Positions 1 through 11,348 of a DNA stretch of 64,000 nt are shown piece after piece (position 1 is the stretch's first letter; the number at the start of each line of letters is the position of its first letter). The position numbers and the translations under genes are program-made. Source of the stretch: Perkinsus marinus ATCC 50983 (Eukaryota; Perkinsozoa; Perkinsida; Perkinsidae); NCBI RefSeq assembly GCF_000006405.1, contig NW_003202922.1:175663-239662 (forward strand). Direction: 5' to 3'. The notes under the pieces were generated by a model. The model saw only the letters and a list, made by a program, of their open reading frames with translations, was not told the origin of the DNA and searched no databases.

Positions 1-16
1 ACGGTCAGTCTTCCCC

Positions 17-634
17 ATGGCGAGTCGCGGGGCCCGTTCGTTTTCAAGTATGTGTTGAAACTCACTGCTAATGTTCTTAACCTCTCGCCTATTGCAGGTC
101 TAGTGTTCACTAAGGAACACGAGTGGATCTCCTCAGTTGCTGCTGATGGTGATCATGTGGCTACTGTCGGCATCACTAACTTTGCTCAAGACCAGATCGG
201 CGAGTTAGTGTAAGTGCACTCTGGGAGGGTCTTGAGAGTACTTGGAAATTGTCAGGTATGTCGACTTGCCGACGGTTGGCTCGGTGTTTCACAAAGACGA
301 AGTGCTGTGTACTCTTGAGAGCGTGAAATCGGTTGAGGAAGTGTATGGACACCAACATCACTACTTTGGAAAATGCCCATCTTTGCTCAGATTGTGCCCG
401 GTTGCGGCTGCGGAAGTATTGGAGACAAACGTTAAGGTTGAAGACACTCCTGACTTGGTCAACTTGGACCCTGAGCATGACGGTTGGCTGGTTCGCATAC
501 ATTACGAGTGGGTTCACCACAGTGGTGTCGTAGCGAGAGTGTTGGCTTTCAGGGGAGATGTAGAGGCTGATGGAAAGAACTTCTTCAGTGAGGAGGAGTA
601 TCGAAAAGGCCACAGTGTTGAAGTCTTCGAGTAA
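17..634 (+). CDS. GCSH: Glycine cleavage system H protein (lipoyl carrier), mitochondrial, 5 exons
   Basis: Carries the lipoyl-bound aminomethyl group between the P, T and L proteins of the mitochondrial glycine cleavage complex. Exons read as 17-47, 98-209, 256-342, 391-507 and 553-634; the introns are 50, 46, 48 and 45 bp with GT-AG ends. Spliced, the frame gives about 142 aa: a short Ser/Arg-rich leader (MASRGARSFSS, likely mitochondrial presequence), then TKEHEW, GELVYVDLP, the lipoylation motif ESVKSVEEV with its lysine, EDTPDLVN and a C-terminal SEEEYRK. All are H-protein landmarks in the right order. Introns 2, 3 and 4 are confirmed because splicing restores conserved text (VYVDLP; the segment after EEV; HYEGDV). 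The 48 and 45 bp introns contain no in-frame stop, so retention would not shift the frame. Length matches eukaryotic H proteins. Confidence 0.93.
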
Positions 635-1492
635 GAATATCTTTCTTCAAATTCTTTCCCAGAAGTTTACAACCAGCGTGTTGGGGTTGGCTAGCTGTTC
701 AGAAATAATGCAATTAATAACGGTCCTGTTCTTGCTTGTGTTTGCATTGTTTTCTACGACACTTGAAAGAGCATATCTCCCTGCGCTGCCCACTGTGGTG
801 GAGTGGCGCGTTTCCTGTTGTGTTTTCATAAAAGTAGTGGTTCTTGGACTAACAATAACGCAGCAGCGAGAATAACGAGAAGTGCGAATTCACCGATTCT
901 ATGCGCGATTCAGCGGACCCTCCAGGCCTAGCGTCGACAACACAATTGGTATCAAGAATTGTCTCTGTCTCACGCGTGCACAAGTTGGAGATTTGCTACA
1001 GCGTCACAGTTTACTCTTTGTGTTGAACATGGTACGTCTGAGTGGCTCAGCCCTTGGTTATTCATGCTAGAAGAAACGGCTGGTTGAAACGGCTCGTCAC
1101 GGATTCGATCTTCACAAGATATGTGATGTACCGATCACTATGGCGTAGCGAGATTTTGTTTAGCGTTTCATATTTTATGCAAGCTGCGTGCTGTTCCCCA
1201 CACAACTCTTGGTGGACAACTCGACCGACGATGGCGACATCGAAGGTGTGTGGAATGTCAGACGCCAGCACAGAGACTGGTGCGGATTTCAACGTAAGGC
1301 TTGTCATGCCTCCTTGTGGTTTTCAAGCGAGCGTTTGAGGCGATCGTCTTGATACTAGTATGATGTGTTGTCGGTGGTCATGCGAGTGGTGATGGAAGTG
1401 TAGGCATGATTGTAATTATCTACTGTTGAGGTTCGCCTCGTTATAGAGAGCTTCCTCGGTGATGGTGTTGATTATGCTCTTCTGCTCTTCAG
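635..1492 (+). other. Gene-poor stretch, possible upstream exons of the bromodomain gene
   Basis: No confident gene. A good donor (AAC|gtaagg) near 1293 and a short Asp-rich open stretch at about 1200-1293 could be an upstream exon joined to the bromodomain exon whose acceptor is at 1492. I could not establish a continuous frame, so it is left unassigned. Confidence 0.3.
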
Positions 1493-2251
1493 CCAAGCTT
1501 CGATCGCCACTCGACCAGCGCTGGACATTGCCTACTCTCTGACTTCGAGGTGGACTTCATCTCTGGTTTGATCTGTGACACCGGCTACTCTCTCGTGGAG
1601 GACAGCATGACCACCACAGCTCCAATTCGAAAGAAGACCCGTACCTCTTCGGCATCCAAGGTCGACCTCAACCTCATCATACCTTCCTGTCAGAGGCGTT
1701 CATGCACTACAACTAGTAAGTCCGAGGCTACCCCAAGCAGCTCTTCAGGGTCTCGTAGTACTAGTACGCCTGAGAAGACGTCTAGACGAGGTAGAAAGAA
1801 GACTGCTGCTGTTGGTGGTGGTGCTCCTCGTGCTTCGGGTATGCCCGAGTTCGAGCGTAATGAGTACCGGAGGTTGGTCCAGCACATGGTACGCATGAAC
1901 AAGGAGTTGGCTGCGCCTTTCATGAAGCCTGTCCCCAAATGGGTTCCTGGTTACTACGAGGTGATCACTATTCCAGTCGATATATCGATGATACTCAATC
2001 GGCTCGACTCTTGGTTTTACGCATCCCGTGCTGATTTCGAAGCCGACATGAGGCAGATGTTCGTCAACGCCTACACCTTCAATCAGCCCGGGTCTCTTGA
2101 GTACGAGTACGCCCTCGAGCTCCACTCTATCTTCAACACAATGATGTCGACTGCTCTTGACAAGGTATTGCAGCACCTGGCGGAAGAGCACGAGAAGGAA
2201 GTCCGATCCACCACGAGTAGTGGTCGGAAACGTAAGCGACGATCGACGTGA
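1493..2251 (+). CDS. Bromodomain protein
   Basis: Acetyl-lysine reader, expected in chromatin. The open exon follows an acceptor (ctcttcag) at 1492; the first ATG in frame is near 1607, and the frame is open upstream, so an earlier exon may exist. The N-terminal third is Ser/Thr/Lys-rich with basic clusters (nuclear type). The bromodomain fills the C-terminal half: ZA loop with PGYYEVITIPVDISMI in place of the usual PDYY..I..PMDL, then a helix with DFEADMRQMF and the acetyl-lysine-binding asparagine in NAYTFNQPGS. It ends in a Lys/Arg tail (GRKRKRRS), a likely nuclear localisation signal. No second domain (PHD, HAT, ET) is visible in this exon. The domain assignment is firm; the exact start is not. 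Confidence 0.85.
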   Translation, partial: PSFDRHSTSAGHCLLSDFEVDFISGLICDTGYSLVEDSMTTTAPIRKKTRTSSASKVDLNLIIPSCQRRSCTTTSKSEATPSSSSGSRSTSTPEKTSRRGRKKTAAVGGGAPRASGMPEFERNEYRRLVQHMVRMNKELAAPFMKPVPKWVPGYYEVITIPVDISMILNRLDSWFYASRADFEADMRQMFVNAYTFNQPGSLEYEYALELHSIFNTMMSTALDKVLQHLAEEHEKEVRSTTSSGRKRKRRST

Positions 2252-2791
2252 GAGGCTTTGAGCCTCGGCCGATATGTTATATAATGCTTGTCGACTATTT
2301 TTCTGCTCAAATCGATTGATTATTACTGGCCGGGTACCGTTGTAGGGATGAAGTTCATCCTGACGATTATTGCATATTTGTTCAATTTCGTTGTAGTATT
2401 GCTGTGGTTTTTGCAAAGCATCGTCGGACTTTAGTTGGTGAATTAAGAAGTGTTCATCGCAAATCCTAGTTCTTGTTTCGCGAGGTGGCTCATGAGGCGC
2501 CTTGGTAGATTAGATTCACTGTCAACTCCTTACTTGTGTTTAGTCGGACAATGGTACAACTGGATATGTCGCGCTCACAGCAAGGTCACATTACAGAAAT
2601 TGCGACACTCGTCTTACTGGTGGAGCCGGTTCGCCTAAGATGAGTTTATAGGCCCATTGCTGCAGATATCTTCGATTGTTCTTCACCTCCACTGCCTAGG
2701 CCTATGTAGCCCATGATCGTTTGGAAGGAAGATTGCCCTTCCAGTTCTTGTTCAGGTTGGGCGATCGACTCTGTTGAATCTCTCGCATCTA

Positions 2792-3811
2792 TTACTCGTG
2801 CGGAAGCTCCACCGGCTGCCTGATGATTTCGTACGCGACTTGGCGCTGCTGGAGCTGCATGCTTACTTCGTCACCTTCGCGCTCTGTATAATGTCGAGAT
2901 GAAGGAGGCATCTGTGACCGCATTTGGTTTCTGATATCTTGCTGGTGCTCCCGAACCTGAGACATGCAGACGACGTTTATGCCCCCAGGGAACTGGGTAG
3001 TGTAATCGAGAAGCGAGCCGTTCGATCACCGCTCGACTGTGGTCTTCAAAGAGTGTGGCATTATCAAGAGAACCATTGAAGTTGGGGTCTCGAAGCAGCA
3101 TTTGCCGTAAGCGTTGGAGCTCGTAGTTCCTAGGGACCAGTCATGAGGAAGCGAACTGGTCCTCAAGCTCATCCCCACAGGGTGTCCCTCTCGAAACGGA
3201 TCTGGTCATTCTCAGCCTGTTGTAGGGTTATTTGCCGTTGCTGCTCTCGGAGCCGTCTTAGTATCTGAAGCATGAGCGACGTTTCAGTGATGCATGAAAT
3301 AGTAAGGAGAACGTCACCCTTTTATCGCATAGTCCTGAAACGTCGGAAATCGCGTGTTGATATTCCATTGAAGTTTCGTCAATTTTTCGCGAAAGTCGCC
3401 TAAAGATGATGGCAATGCCATTCACCAATGTTCAGCCTGTACCTTTCAATCTGTTGTAGTCGTTGGAAACTATCCCAGAATTCTTGTAGACGGAGGTCTA
3501 GACCTTCCTTGAGAATCTTAATGTTAGGGTCGATACTTGATGCTCCATCCGGCAGCTGAGACGAATAGCTGTTGATATGGTATTCGATAGCAAAGTCCAA
3601 CTCTCATTCGACCCTCATCGTCCATATAGGGCTCAAGCAGTACAGCAAGTCGCTCTTTATCATCGACCAGGGTGCTGTTCGCCGCAGCAATCTCTGCAAG
3701 TTGCTCTTGGTAACTACACCGGTCGAAAACATGAGAGCTTGTGATACATTCACTGAGTTACGTTCGGACGAGAGTGGCTATCTCTTCATCCCTGGTAGGT
3801 GCGGAATTCAT
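2792..3811 (-). CDS. Coiled-coil protein of unknown function, 7 exons
   Basis: Spliced model, about 247 aa: exons 3811-3762, 3713-3602, 3555-3443, 3399-3318, 3264-3179, 3129-2994 and 2956-2792, with introns of 48, 46, 43, 53, 49 and 37 bp, all GT-AG. The frame stays open through every junction, and the joined text is homogeneous (Gln/Arg/Glu-rich heptads such as RLREQQRQITLQQAENDQ), typical of a long coiled coil. It starts MNSAPTRDEE and ends in VELPHE. No catalytic motif or recognised family signature is seen. The tail after the coil (MPPSSRHYTEREGDE) is probably disordered. Continuity of the joins makes it a real gene; function is unknown, structural or scaffold-like by composition only. 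Confidence 0.75.
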
Positions 3812-4471
3812 TCCTGGATAATGTGAAGCCGTAGATGGCCGCATCGCAACGATAACACAACTGAGCTTTAACAATTCGTTCATTCGCGCCCACGATTCTT
3901 CTTGGAACCCTTTTAACTCCCAACGGATAACACAGCTGAAGTTCCCGTAGGGAGGCTCAGGAAGCAGCTAATATACCACATTGAAAGCGGTTGTCAGAAA
4001 GCTCGTGGAATGTTTTGGATGAACGTGTTCCTGTAACACGAACATCCATTGTTGTCAGTCATTTGCCCTTCAATGGCTGGGGAACGCTAACGTCAGTGAG
4101 AATCTTCTCCAGTGGATTTGAAGTATAGCGATAATAGAAAACGTCCAATCTGAGCTCACCATGGATAGCATCAGATAGATAACAGTGGGGTAAGTCCACG
4201 AACGGACCATGCGCCCAGATCCATTGCTAGAACGCACACATACTAAGTCGTGATGACTCCGTCAATTGATCGGAACGAGAGAGTTTTCTATGATTATGAT
4301 GAATATATTAACGCGTATTTGGTTTCCATCGCACTCTCCAGCCCTTGACACTCTGGGACCGGCAAGGTATGTGTGAGGATCCAAGAAGATCCAGGTGGAG
4401 CTCGATGTTTCTAGTACCTATCACCTCGAATTACCTAGCATCCGAACGTGAAAAGATCATCATTGATATCT
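3812..4471. other. Intergenic, no gene seen
   Basis: Upstream of the minus-strand coiled-coil gene and of the first tRNA. No long open frame, family motif or strong repeat recognised. Confidence 0.5.
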
Positions 4472-4543
4472 GGTTCTATGGTGTAACGGTTAGCACTCCA
4501 GACTCTGAATCTGGCGATCTGAGTTCAAATCCCGGTAGAATCT
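4472..4543 (+). tRNA. tRNA-Gln (anticodon CTG)
   Basis: A 72-nt cloverleaf. The acceptor GGTTCTA pairs with TAGAATC (one G-T). The D-arm holds an A box (TGGTGTAACGG). The anticodon arm is CCAGA-CTCTGAA-TCTGG with anticodon CTG, and the T-arm is GAGTTCAAATC followed by CCGG. No intron and no encoded CCA, as in eukaryotic nuclear tRNAs. It is very close to eukaryotic tRNA-Gln in sequence. Confidence 0.95.
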
Positions 4544-4734
4544 GTCGATTAGTTGTATTTGGTAAAGGGATTGTATAGTAGCCTTTTAACTCTAACCTAA
4601 ACACTCAGTCTTTGAACGTACCTATAACACACCTATAGTTGATGCCGCAGATCTAGACTATACTACTAAATCTACGCATTCAAGTGGCTCTGAATACTCG
4701 TAACCTGAGCATGGCAGAAACCAAAACATTATGG

Positions 4735-4806
4735 GGTTTTATGGTGTAACGGTAAGCACTCCAGACTCTGAATCTGGCGATCTGGGTTCAAATCCCGGTA
4801 GAACCT
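4735..4806 (+). tRNA. tRNA-Gln (anticodon CTG), second copy
   Basis: Near-identical to the copy 191 bp upstream. The acceptor is GGTTTTA/TAGAACC, the anticodon stem-loop is identical, and the T-arm (CTGGGTTCAAATCCCGG) is better paired. One D-loop base differs (GGTAA against GGTTA). Sequences around the two copies are unrelated, so the duplication is confined to the tRNA. Confidence 0.93.
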
Positions 4807-4927
4807 CCTCATATGAAGAAGGGTCATGTAGATGTAGAGAACACTTCCCAATCATGTCCTGGACCAGGACTCCTGGTCCGGAAGTTACACGAGGTAAGGG
4901 TTTTGTCCGGAATCTAGGAATCTAGGT

Positions 4928-5353
4928 TAAAAAACGGTTGAATTTTCCAAATTGTTGTCATTATCCCCCCGTCGAACAAAATAATGTGTAGTACACCAAC
5001 GAGCCAAGACTGATGACGAGAGCCTAGCGGCGAATTCCGTGGTATAGATGATTATTGATTTATGCTCTGAATCTAGCGACTCCCAGTCGGAGTTATACAA
5101 CACGTACAAGTGCTAAACTTCCTTTCGTCTTGATTCCCTGACAATCTTTCTCAAAATCTCCAGGATTGCGACTACTTCGCAATGCAGAGGGAGCCACAAC
5201 GTCTGAATCTACCGTCTCGAAAGGTTCCTCCAAACTCTCAATGTAACTTCTTTATATTACAAAGATTCCAGGGACCGAACCCCATCATATCAATCGCCAC
5301 CACAATTACCTACCATTAACAGCAGTCTATATTGTATCACGTCGAAAGATTGA
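4928..5353. other. Intergenic, no gene seen
   Basis: No conserved coding motif. Short open stretches on both strands are interrupted by stops. Confidence 0.4.
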
Positions 5354-5695
5354 CTAGAGAGATGACCCGACGCTAATCCGTACGTAGCCCGAATCGAGCT
5401 GCTCAGTGAACCATCCATCCTTCCCCTTCAAACTCGGAGACGTAGCACACAAGGACGTGATCTTACCCTGTACCCTGGTCGATTTTCTGTCGGCCGCTTG
5501 AGTCTCACTAGACGCGAGATAATGAGGTTCTGTGCCCGTCAGACATGACCCCTGTCTACTTCCTTCCTGCCCTCCCTCCATCTTCATGTTGGTCCAGCCA
5601 AACCACAGACTCGCATTGACAAGACAACGCGAAGTAATAGCGGAAAGAACGAGTAACTTGCGACTACTACGCATGAAGCGAGTATGCCTAAACAT
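5354..5695 (-). CDS. Hypothetical small protein with possible N-terminal hydrophobic segment
   Basis: Single open frame of 113 codons with an ATG start. Residues 10-26 (RSSRKLLVLSAITSRCLVNA region) have a basic end followed by a modest hydrophobic run that could be a signal peptide; the rest is polar, rich in Ser, Gly and Thr. No domain recognised. No splice junction supports it, so it may be a chance frame. Confidence 0.35.
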   Translation of the reverse strand: MFRHTRFMRSSRKLLVLSAITSRCLVNASLWFGWTNMKMEGGQEGSRQGSCLTGTEPHYLASSETQAADRKSTRVQGKITSLCATSPSLKGKDGWFTEQLDSGYVRISVGSSL

Positions 5696-6419
5696 GTGCT
5701 AGCTCGTGACGTGTACCTGAGCGCTGTTTCTTGTGAATATCGATGGGAGCTCATCTCGACATTCCCGTTCGGCTATTCAGAAGAGTTCCTATGCCGAGTT
5801 AGACACAGAGATTGTCACGTGATGAGCACCAGGTGGGTCTGCGTGGGCAAATCATGATTCGGCTCATAGACACACAGACACCATGCAGATCACTTGCATA
5901 GTCTACACCACCCTGCTAGAAATGGTAAGACTACTTCATGATGATTATGCCCGCATATCTTCTTCGTTCACTTTCTTTAAGGAATACGTAACGGTTCAAT
6001 GCTTGCTTACAAGATTGGATAGTAGCACTCTGTCAGGAGCCCTTACCGGTTTAGGTCCGCTCATTGTTTTCGAGAATCCCCTGGGGGGAAATGCCAAGCT
6101 CTAAACATTCCCCAAGCGCGACGAGCGGAAAGGATTGCAATAAAATTGCAAGAAACCCCAAAATGAGCCTTTCCAAGAAATCTGCGCTTAGCGAAATCGA
6201 TCAGTCGATCGATCGGCCCTCGTAGAAGGCAGGTACCGAGACCAACGTCTGAGGGGACTTGGTAATAAGGGTATACGGTGGCTGTCATCCTCTACGCTCA
6301 TGTTGTTGGTCTACGCGTTGTAGTAGCTGCTTTTCAATGCCGTTGGAATGTATTCTGATCATTGTCATGGCGGTGTCTGCTTACTGTGACGATGTTGATG
6401 ATGTTGTTGTTCAGGAACC

Positions 6420-6904
<485 letters not shown>

Positions 6905-7509
6905 GACCCTCATTGTCGCTGCCGACGTAGTCTAGATGCCGTAACAGCTGTCGTTTTGGCGTTGGTTATTAACATCCGGATGGCGCTGGTTCCCCTTGCC
7001 CGCTGGTTTTGAGGACATATTCTAGTGTTGTGTTGTATTCTAGCAAATGAGGCTCTTCGAGAGGTAGAATAAGTGGTAACGCAATCGCGAGAATTTCATG
7101 TGCTCGAGGAAGAATAAGATTTTTGAGACTTTGTAGATGTATACCTCCTACTCTTTTGCTATCGTATATACGATTTTGATTGTGATTCGTTTGCCGGAAC
7201 CGGACTGGTCCATGAGGGAGATTAGGCGATCAAACGAGGGTCGCTCTCAGATGAGGCACTCGCTGTAAGGTGAATCCAGCAGTCTCAAGAAGCATTACGT
7301 TGACACGGTTATCGGAGTCACCGAGGTTCTCGTCGAAACAAGTCGGGCTCTGAGGAAGTAGGGACCATCTTTCACGATGAAGCTACAGGAGAGTGCTGGT
7401 AGCCATCGATGAGCCATCGTTTGAGCGTATCGTATGAGTTTCCCGAGACAGTACACTAACTGTCACAGGTAGCGTACTGTCTAAAATAATCACAGTGATT
7501 ATTTTCTGG
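6905..7509. other. Intergenic, no gene seen
   Basis: Downstream flank of the ubiquitin-L40 gene, including its 3' UTR. No coding signal recognised. Confidence 0.4.
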
Positions 7510-7899
7510 TTAATACCGATATTTCTCGCCGCTCTCGACGCAGATCTTGCGTAAAATCGAGCTCTTCATATTGCCCTTGTGGAACAAATTGTGAAGTGAT
7601 CTCAACACGTCTACAATTCTCATCACAAATTCGTGTTTCTCCCCCGTGTTGCGGCTCACGAACGCCAATCTAGGAGCGCTGAACGAACCAGAAGGTGACA
7701 CATGCTCGGAGCTAGTACAACTGGATTGATACTTCTCACTTACCGACAGCAGTTTGAGCCTCAAATTTTGAGGGGAGACGCAGACACCTAGTGACGAGAA
7801 GTAGACGAATAGTGGTCTGCCAAGCTCCCTATGGAGACTGCCATCAGTACGGCTGTTCCTACTTCCTCCATAGTAGTGCTCCAGCCCGAACACCAACAC
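7510..7899 (-). CDS. Hypothetical open exon
   Basis: A 129-codon open stretch preceded, on the minus strand, by an in-frame stop that overlaps an acceptor-like ctgtag, so it would have to be an internal or terminal exon. The text has mixed composition (for example VMRIVDVLRSLHNLFHKGN near the C-terminus). No family is recognised and no second exon found. Confidence 0.25.
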   Translation of the reverse strand: MLVFGLEHYYGGSRNSRTDGSLHRELGRPLFVYFSSLGVCVSPQNLRLKLLSVSEKYQSSCTSSEHVSPSGSFSAPRLAFVSRNTGEKHEFVMRIVDVLRSLHNLFHKGNMKSSILRKICVESGEKYRY

Positions 7900-8987
7900 T
7901 TCTATGAGCCCGATGCACTACAGATGACGATAGGCTTATGTTCGGAATCCGAACTCCGGATTCGCTTGAATTTTCACACTCACATCAATATGCTTTCCTG
8001 ATATCATCGTACCCAGAGCTGATCGCTCTATCGTCCAATAGTTGCGCGCTGTGGACTCTGTGTGCCCAATCTGTCTCCCCCTGGTAGGCTATGGCTAGCA
8101 TGAAGTTTTCCTAAGGTAGTTGTTATGCTGTTGGTGTATTCAGTCTCTTCCTCCGGTTACTATTACAAGTCAATGTCAACGGGATCTGTGGTGTGACACC
8201 ACCGCTTGAGCCCTTCGACACCTCGACAGTGATCAGAGCCAGCTCATGCCTTGTAGAGCATATAACACAGATGAGCACATACTTTGCTCACCAAAGTTTG
8301 GTGTCACTCGAAGAGAGCCTGTGGAGTATCCGAATGTGTAGGCTGTGATTCTTTGGATACGGAGAATTCCTCAGAGGAATTTCCTTTGCAACTCGTATGG
8401 AAAATCAAGACTACTGTCGGCAAAGCTCGCACAGAAAGGCAGTCGATGATTGCATCGCACCACTGAGATGAACTCGTCGATAGCACTTTCTTCTTCAGAT
8501 GGACAACAAGTTACCACAAGCGGATCGTTATCTCCTCTGACTATACATCGATCTTCGCATGCATCTTGTGTATGCAGTTTTGCCCTCATTAATGCATGGT
8601 TAAAAGAGACCGGTGCATATCGTCATCTCGATCACTAGTCCATCTATTTCCGTCCCACCCGACTGATCATACCGATTCATGCGTGCCGTCTTGCGCATCA
8701 ATCTCAAAGACGAAAACTCAGCACCGCAACGCAAAACCCATGAGAATCTCCAGACTGCTTTTCACTAGATGGTATTGAGATATGCTACATATTAACAGAT
8801 CAGTGTAGACAAAAGTAAACGTCGAGTTAGCAGATTGATGTTAATAAACTTGGCTTCTACACAAGAGTTTCTCATACCAACTTTCCCCCAAATCATCACG
8901 ACGAGGTGAATTCGCGCCCTCCGTCACTGTGAAAAAATGTAAATGAACGTGGGGGAACCGTCAGCGTCACGCGCCACGAAATACAAT
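7900..8987. other. Intergenic, mutually overlapping short frames
   Basis: Several 60-70 codon frames overlap on both strands around 8284-8640 and none shows conservation. A short perfect palindrome AATTCCTC-A-GAGGAATT lies near 8365-8385. Confidence 0.4.
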
Positions 8988-9167
8988 CTACCAGCGATAC
9001 TTGGCAACAAGCCGAATAGCCACATAGTGTGCCGTCATGATGTTGCCTTTGTATACCGATGCCCAATCCTCCCGCTTGTTCTCCATAGCATACCGTAAAG
9101 TACTGCGCTTAATCTGGATGCCATGATTGTAGATCGCTGTGGCTAGACACACACCAGCCGTCAGCAT
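8988..9167 (-). CDS. Small single-pass membrane protein, probably mitochondrial
   Basis: 59-aa frame from an ATG at 9167 lying six bases after an acceptor (cattgccgcag). Residues 1-14 (MLTAGVCLATAIYN) are a short hydrophobic segment followed by a basic, helical region (GIQIKRSTLRYAMENKRED) ending VAKYRW. Size and layout resemble small respiratory-complex subunits, but I cannot name a family. The acceptor next to the ATG fits trans-splicing; it could equally be an internal exon of a larger gene. Confidence 0.45.
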   Translation of the reverse strand: MLTAGVCLATAIYNHGIQIKRSTLRYAMENKREDWASVYKGNIMTAHYVAIRLVAKYRW

Positions 9168-9370
9168 AGTGCCTGCGGCAATGAAAATGCAACTACGACG
9201 ATGACAATAATTTATGCGATAAATACAAAACAATTTCTGCTCATTCACGAGGGGCTTTCTCTTCCGAAAACACAATATGATAACCACTTATTCTTTCCCT
9301 TTTTCGAAGGCTTCTTTTTCGGGTGTCGGAGAACTTGGTGATAGAGTCTTTGAGATACGTGACTGATTAT

Positions 9371-9528
9371 TGTTGGAAAGTATGCATATGGTAAACTGCA
9401 TGTGTCAGTGGCAATATGGAAATTCTGAGGAAATTTTGAAAAAATTCTTATTGGTTTCTCAACACCTCTACCGCAATTCGTAAATAAACTCCTATAAGCA
9501 CTGAGAAAACCGGTGAGCTCAGTTTTAC
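9371..9528 (+). repeat. Family A element (introner-like), diverged copy
   Basis: Begins tgttggaaagtatgcatatgg and contains the family's gaggaaattttg core, the CTCCTA..G..CTGAG region and a gagctcag end. The most diverged of the recognisable copies. It is not clearly inside an intron. Confidence 0.7.
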
Positions 9529-9624
9529 TTTTACACACGAAAGTATCCTCTCAAGAGCGAGTCCACATTACTACCAGCTGTTCGGTATTTTCCTTTCCTA
9601 AACGCGAATATCGACAGTCCCAGC

Positions 9625-9963
9625 GTGCTGATACCTATGCACCACATCCCTCACTGCCCAGCTGCGAACTCGGACTTACCAGCCACAACAGAAGTCGACG
9701 GGGCAGCTACCATCCACATAGCATGGCTGATCGGAGGCGGCATATCCGGTCTTATCACTGGATGGGCCTTCTTATACCTACCAACAATGCATCGCTCCGC
9801 CTTTTATCACCGAATTATATTACTGGATAATGGCCGCCGCAGTCCTGCGATCGATGCGAACACTCGGAAGTCCTGTGAATGCTGTCGGGAGTTCACGACT
9901 CGTCCCGACCTTCAACACCATCTGTCCAGTGGAAGCTTCGCCGTTCCGCTGCTGAGTCGTTGA
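9625..9963 (+). CDS. Hypothetical small membrane protein
   Basis: 112-codon open frame. The central stretch AWLIGGGISGLITGWAFLYL is a convincing glycine-rich transmembrane segment; the C-terminal part has a CECC cluster and polar text. No family identified. It may be a single-exon gene or an exon; confidence is low because no splice or homology support was found. Confidence 0.3.
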   Translation: MLIPMHHIPHCPAANSDLPATTEVDGAATIHIAWLIGGGISGLITGWAFLYLPTMHRSAFYHRIILLDNGRRSPAIDANTRKSCECCREFTTRPDLQHHLSSGSFAVPLLSR

Positions 9964-10017
9964 TAACCAACGTGGTACTGGCAACTACAAGAACATCTCT
10001 CACTCACTGAGTAGTCA

Positions 10018-10707
10018 TTACTCTACTACCCGATCTCGAATGTTCTCCACTGGGTTGGGCAAGAGGTGCCTTTGAACTACCAAGGGCAGATGATGGGCCA
10101 AACCAGGTTGTAGCATTTGCTCGACGAAACCCTAAAAGGACAATAAGGAAGAAATTCAATTGCAGCAAGACTCACATCGTCCATTTGCTCGAGAATTTGA
10201 CGGGTGGTCTTTTCGGAGAGCCCCTTGAAGCCAGCCAGGAGGAACAGCCGAGACCACAACCTGAGCGTCGATCACACCGTAGCTCGTTGAGGATTTCCGA
10301 AGGCTCACCTGGAGAGCCGAGCGATGGTGTTTTGGTCGAAGAAAATGTCAAAGACGCTCGTGTGCAGAAGTAGTCTTTGGATGCGCGGTGGTAGGTACTC
10401 GAGCAAGCCATGTTGACGAACCTTATCGAGATAGAGTAATGTACGTGGGCAGTGTACTCGGGGATACCTTGCAGTAGAATCCGAGGCCTACTAACACTGT
10501 ACCGACGAGAATCGCTATCAGATGTGGGCATTGATTGAGCACCTGAATGGAGGGCTGTAGAATTGAACTCGGATGTCGGGTACGATAACCCACACCTTTA
10601 ACCGCTCAACCACAGACTCTTACCTGCATGGTGAGGCCAGCCAAACCCACGATGAGGATGCAGAAGCCGATCCACACCACGAGCGTCCAATCATCCACGT
10701 TTACCAT
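10018..10707 (-). CDS. Two-transmembrane-segment protein of unknown function, 5 exons
   Basis: Model: exons from an ATG at 10707 (or further upstream) to 10624, 10542-10468, 10421-10309, 10260-10176 and 10131-10018, with introns of 81, 46, 48 and 44 bp. The first two exons each encode a hydrophobic helix (VVWIGFCILIVGLAGLTM and LIAILVGTVLVGLGF), followed by a soluble helical tail (FDIFFDQNTIARLSR... DRVVE, stop at 10018). Continuity through four junctions supports a real gene. Intron 1 is unusually long because it contains a tRNA-like sequence. The reading frame is open upstream to about 10971, so the N-terminus is uncertain. No family recognised. Confidence 0.65.
10543..10623 (-). repeat. 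tRNA-like (A box/B box) sequence filling an intron
   Basis: On the minus strand the intron reads gtaagag then TGGTTGAGCGGTTAAAGG (a textbook tRNA A box) and, about 30 nt on, CGAGTTCAATTC (B-box-like). The T stem does not pair well, so this is a degenerate tRNA or tRNA-derived SINE head rather than a working tRNA. Confidence 0.55.
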
Positions 10708-11348
10708 AGGCAAGGGCTGCCGATTGACAGACGACAAAGCCACAGTGCTAGGTGTTGCGTTAGCTCTCGATGCTAGCGTCCGATGTGGTTGCTGAGCTAT
10801 ACGATCGACACCTACAATACCAAGCTCCTCACAGAGAAAACATAGACATAGACTAGCCCCTAGTAATTCTGATGTCGTGTTTAACCATTGATAGCAACTC
10901 AGAAAAGGAGAGCTATTGCACACTATACAGTGATTCTCCTTATGATCATCGATCATAAAGTCCGAGAGCACACCACATAGTACCTGTATTATCCTGGCGC
11001 CCTAAGATTCTCTTGATGCGTAGCGGTACTCGAGCCAATGGTTGAATGACGTATTTCCGTAGTGATATGCCTTCTTCTCTTAAAGTCGGCATGTTTTATT
11101 AAGACTCAACTACTGGGTTAGCACGTGTTCATAAGATAACGATGAACATCTTCGATACGGCTTCTCACGGTGACCCTTCATGTTAAAAGCCCATCGATGC
11201 AGTCGCTAGAGTCGACCGCACGTACCCCACGACTCCACTTGTAGTTTTCCGGAACTTGCGTTCAGGGGCGCAGGTTCGATCCCGGCCTTGGGCGTTTTTC
11301 TGGTGGTCAGCCGGCGCCGTCCCGGAATCATCGGGCTCGCCCCAGTTA

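Noticed and set aside
1745-2416. 223-codon minus-strand frame opposite the bromodomain
   Set aside because: Antisense shadow of the conserved bromodomain exon.
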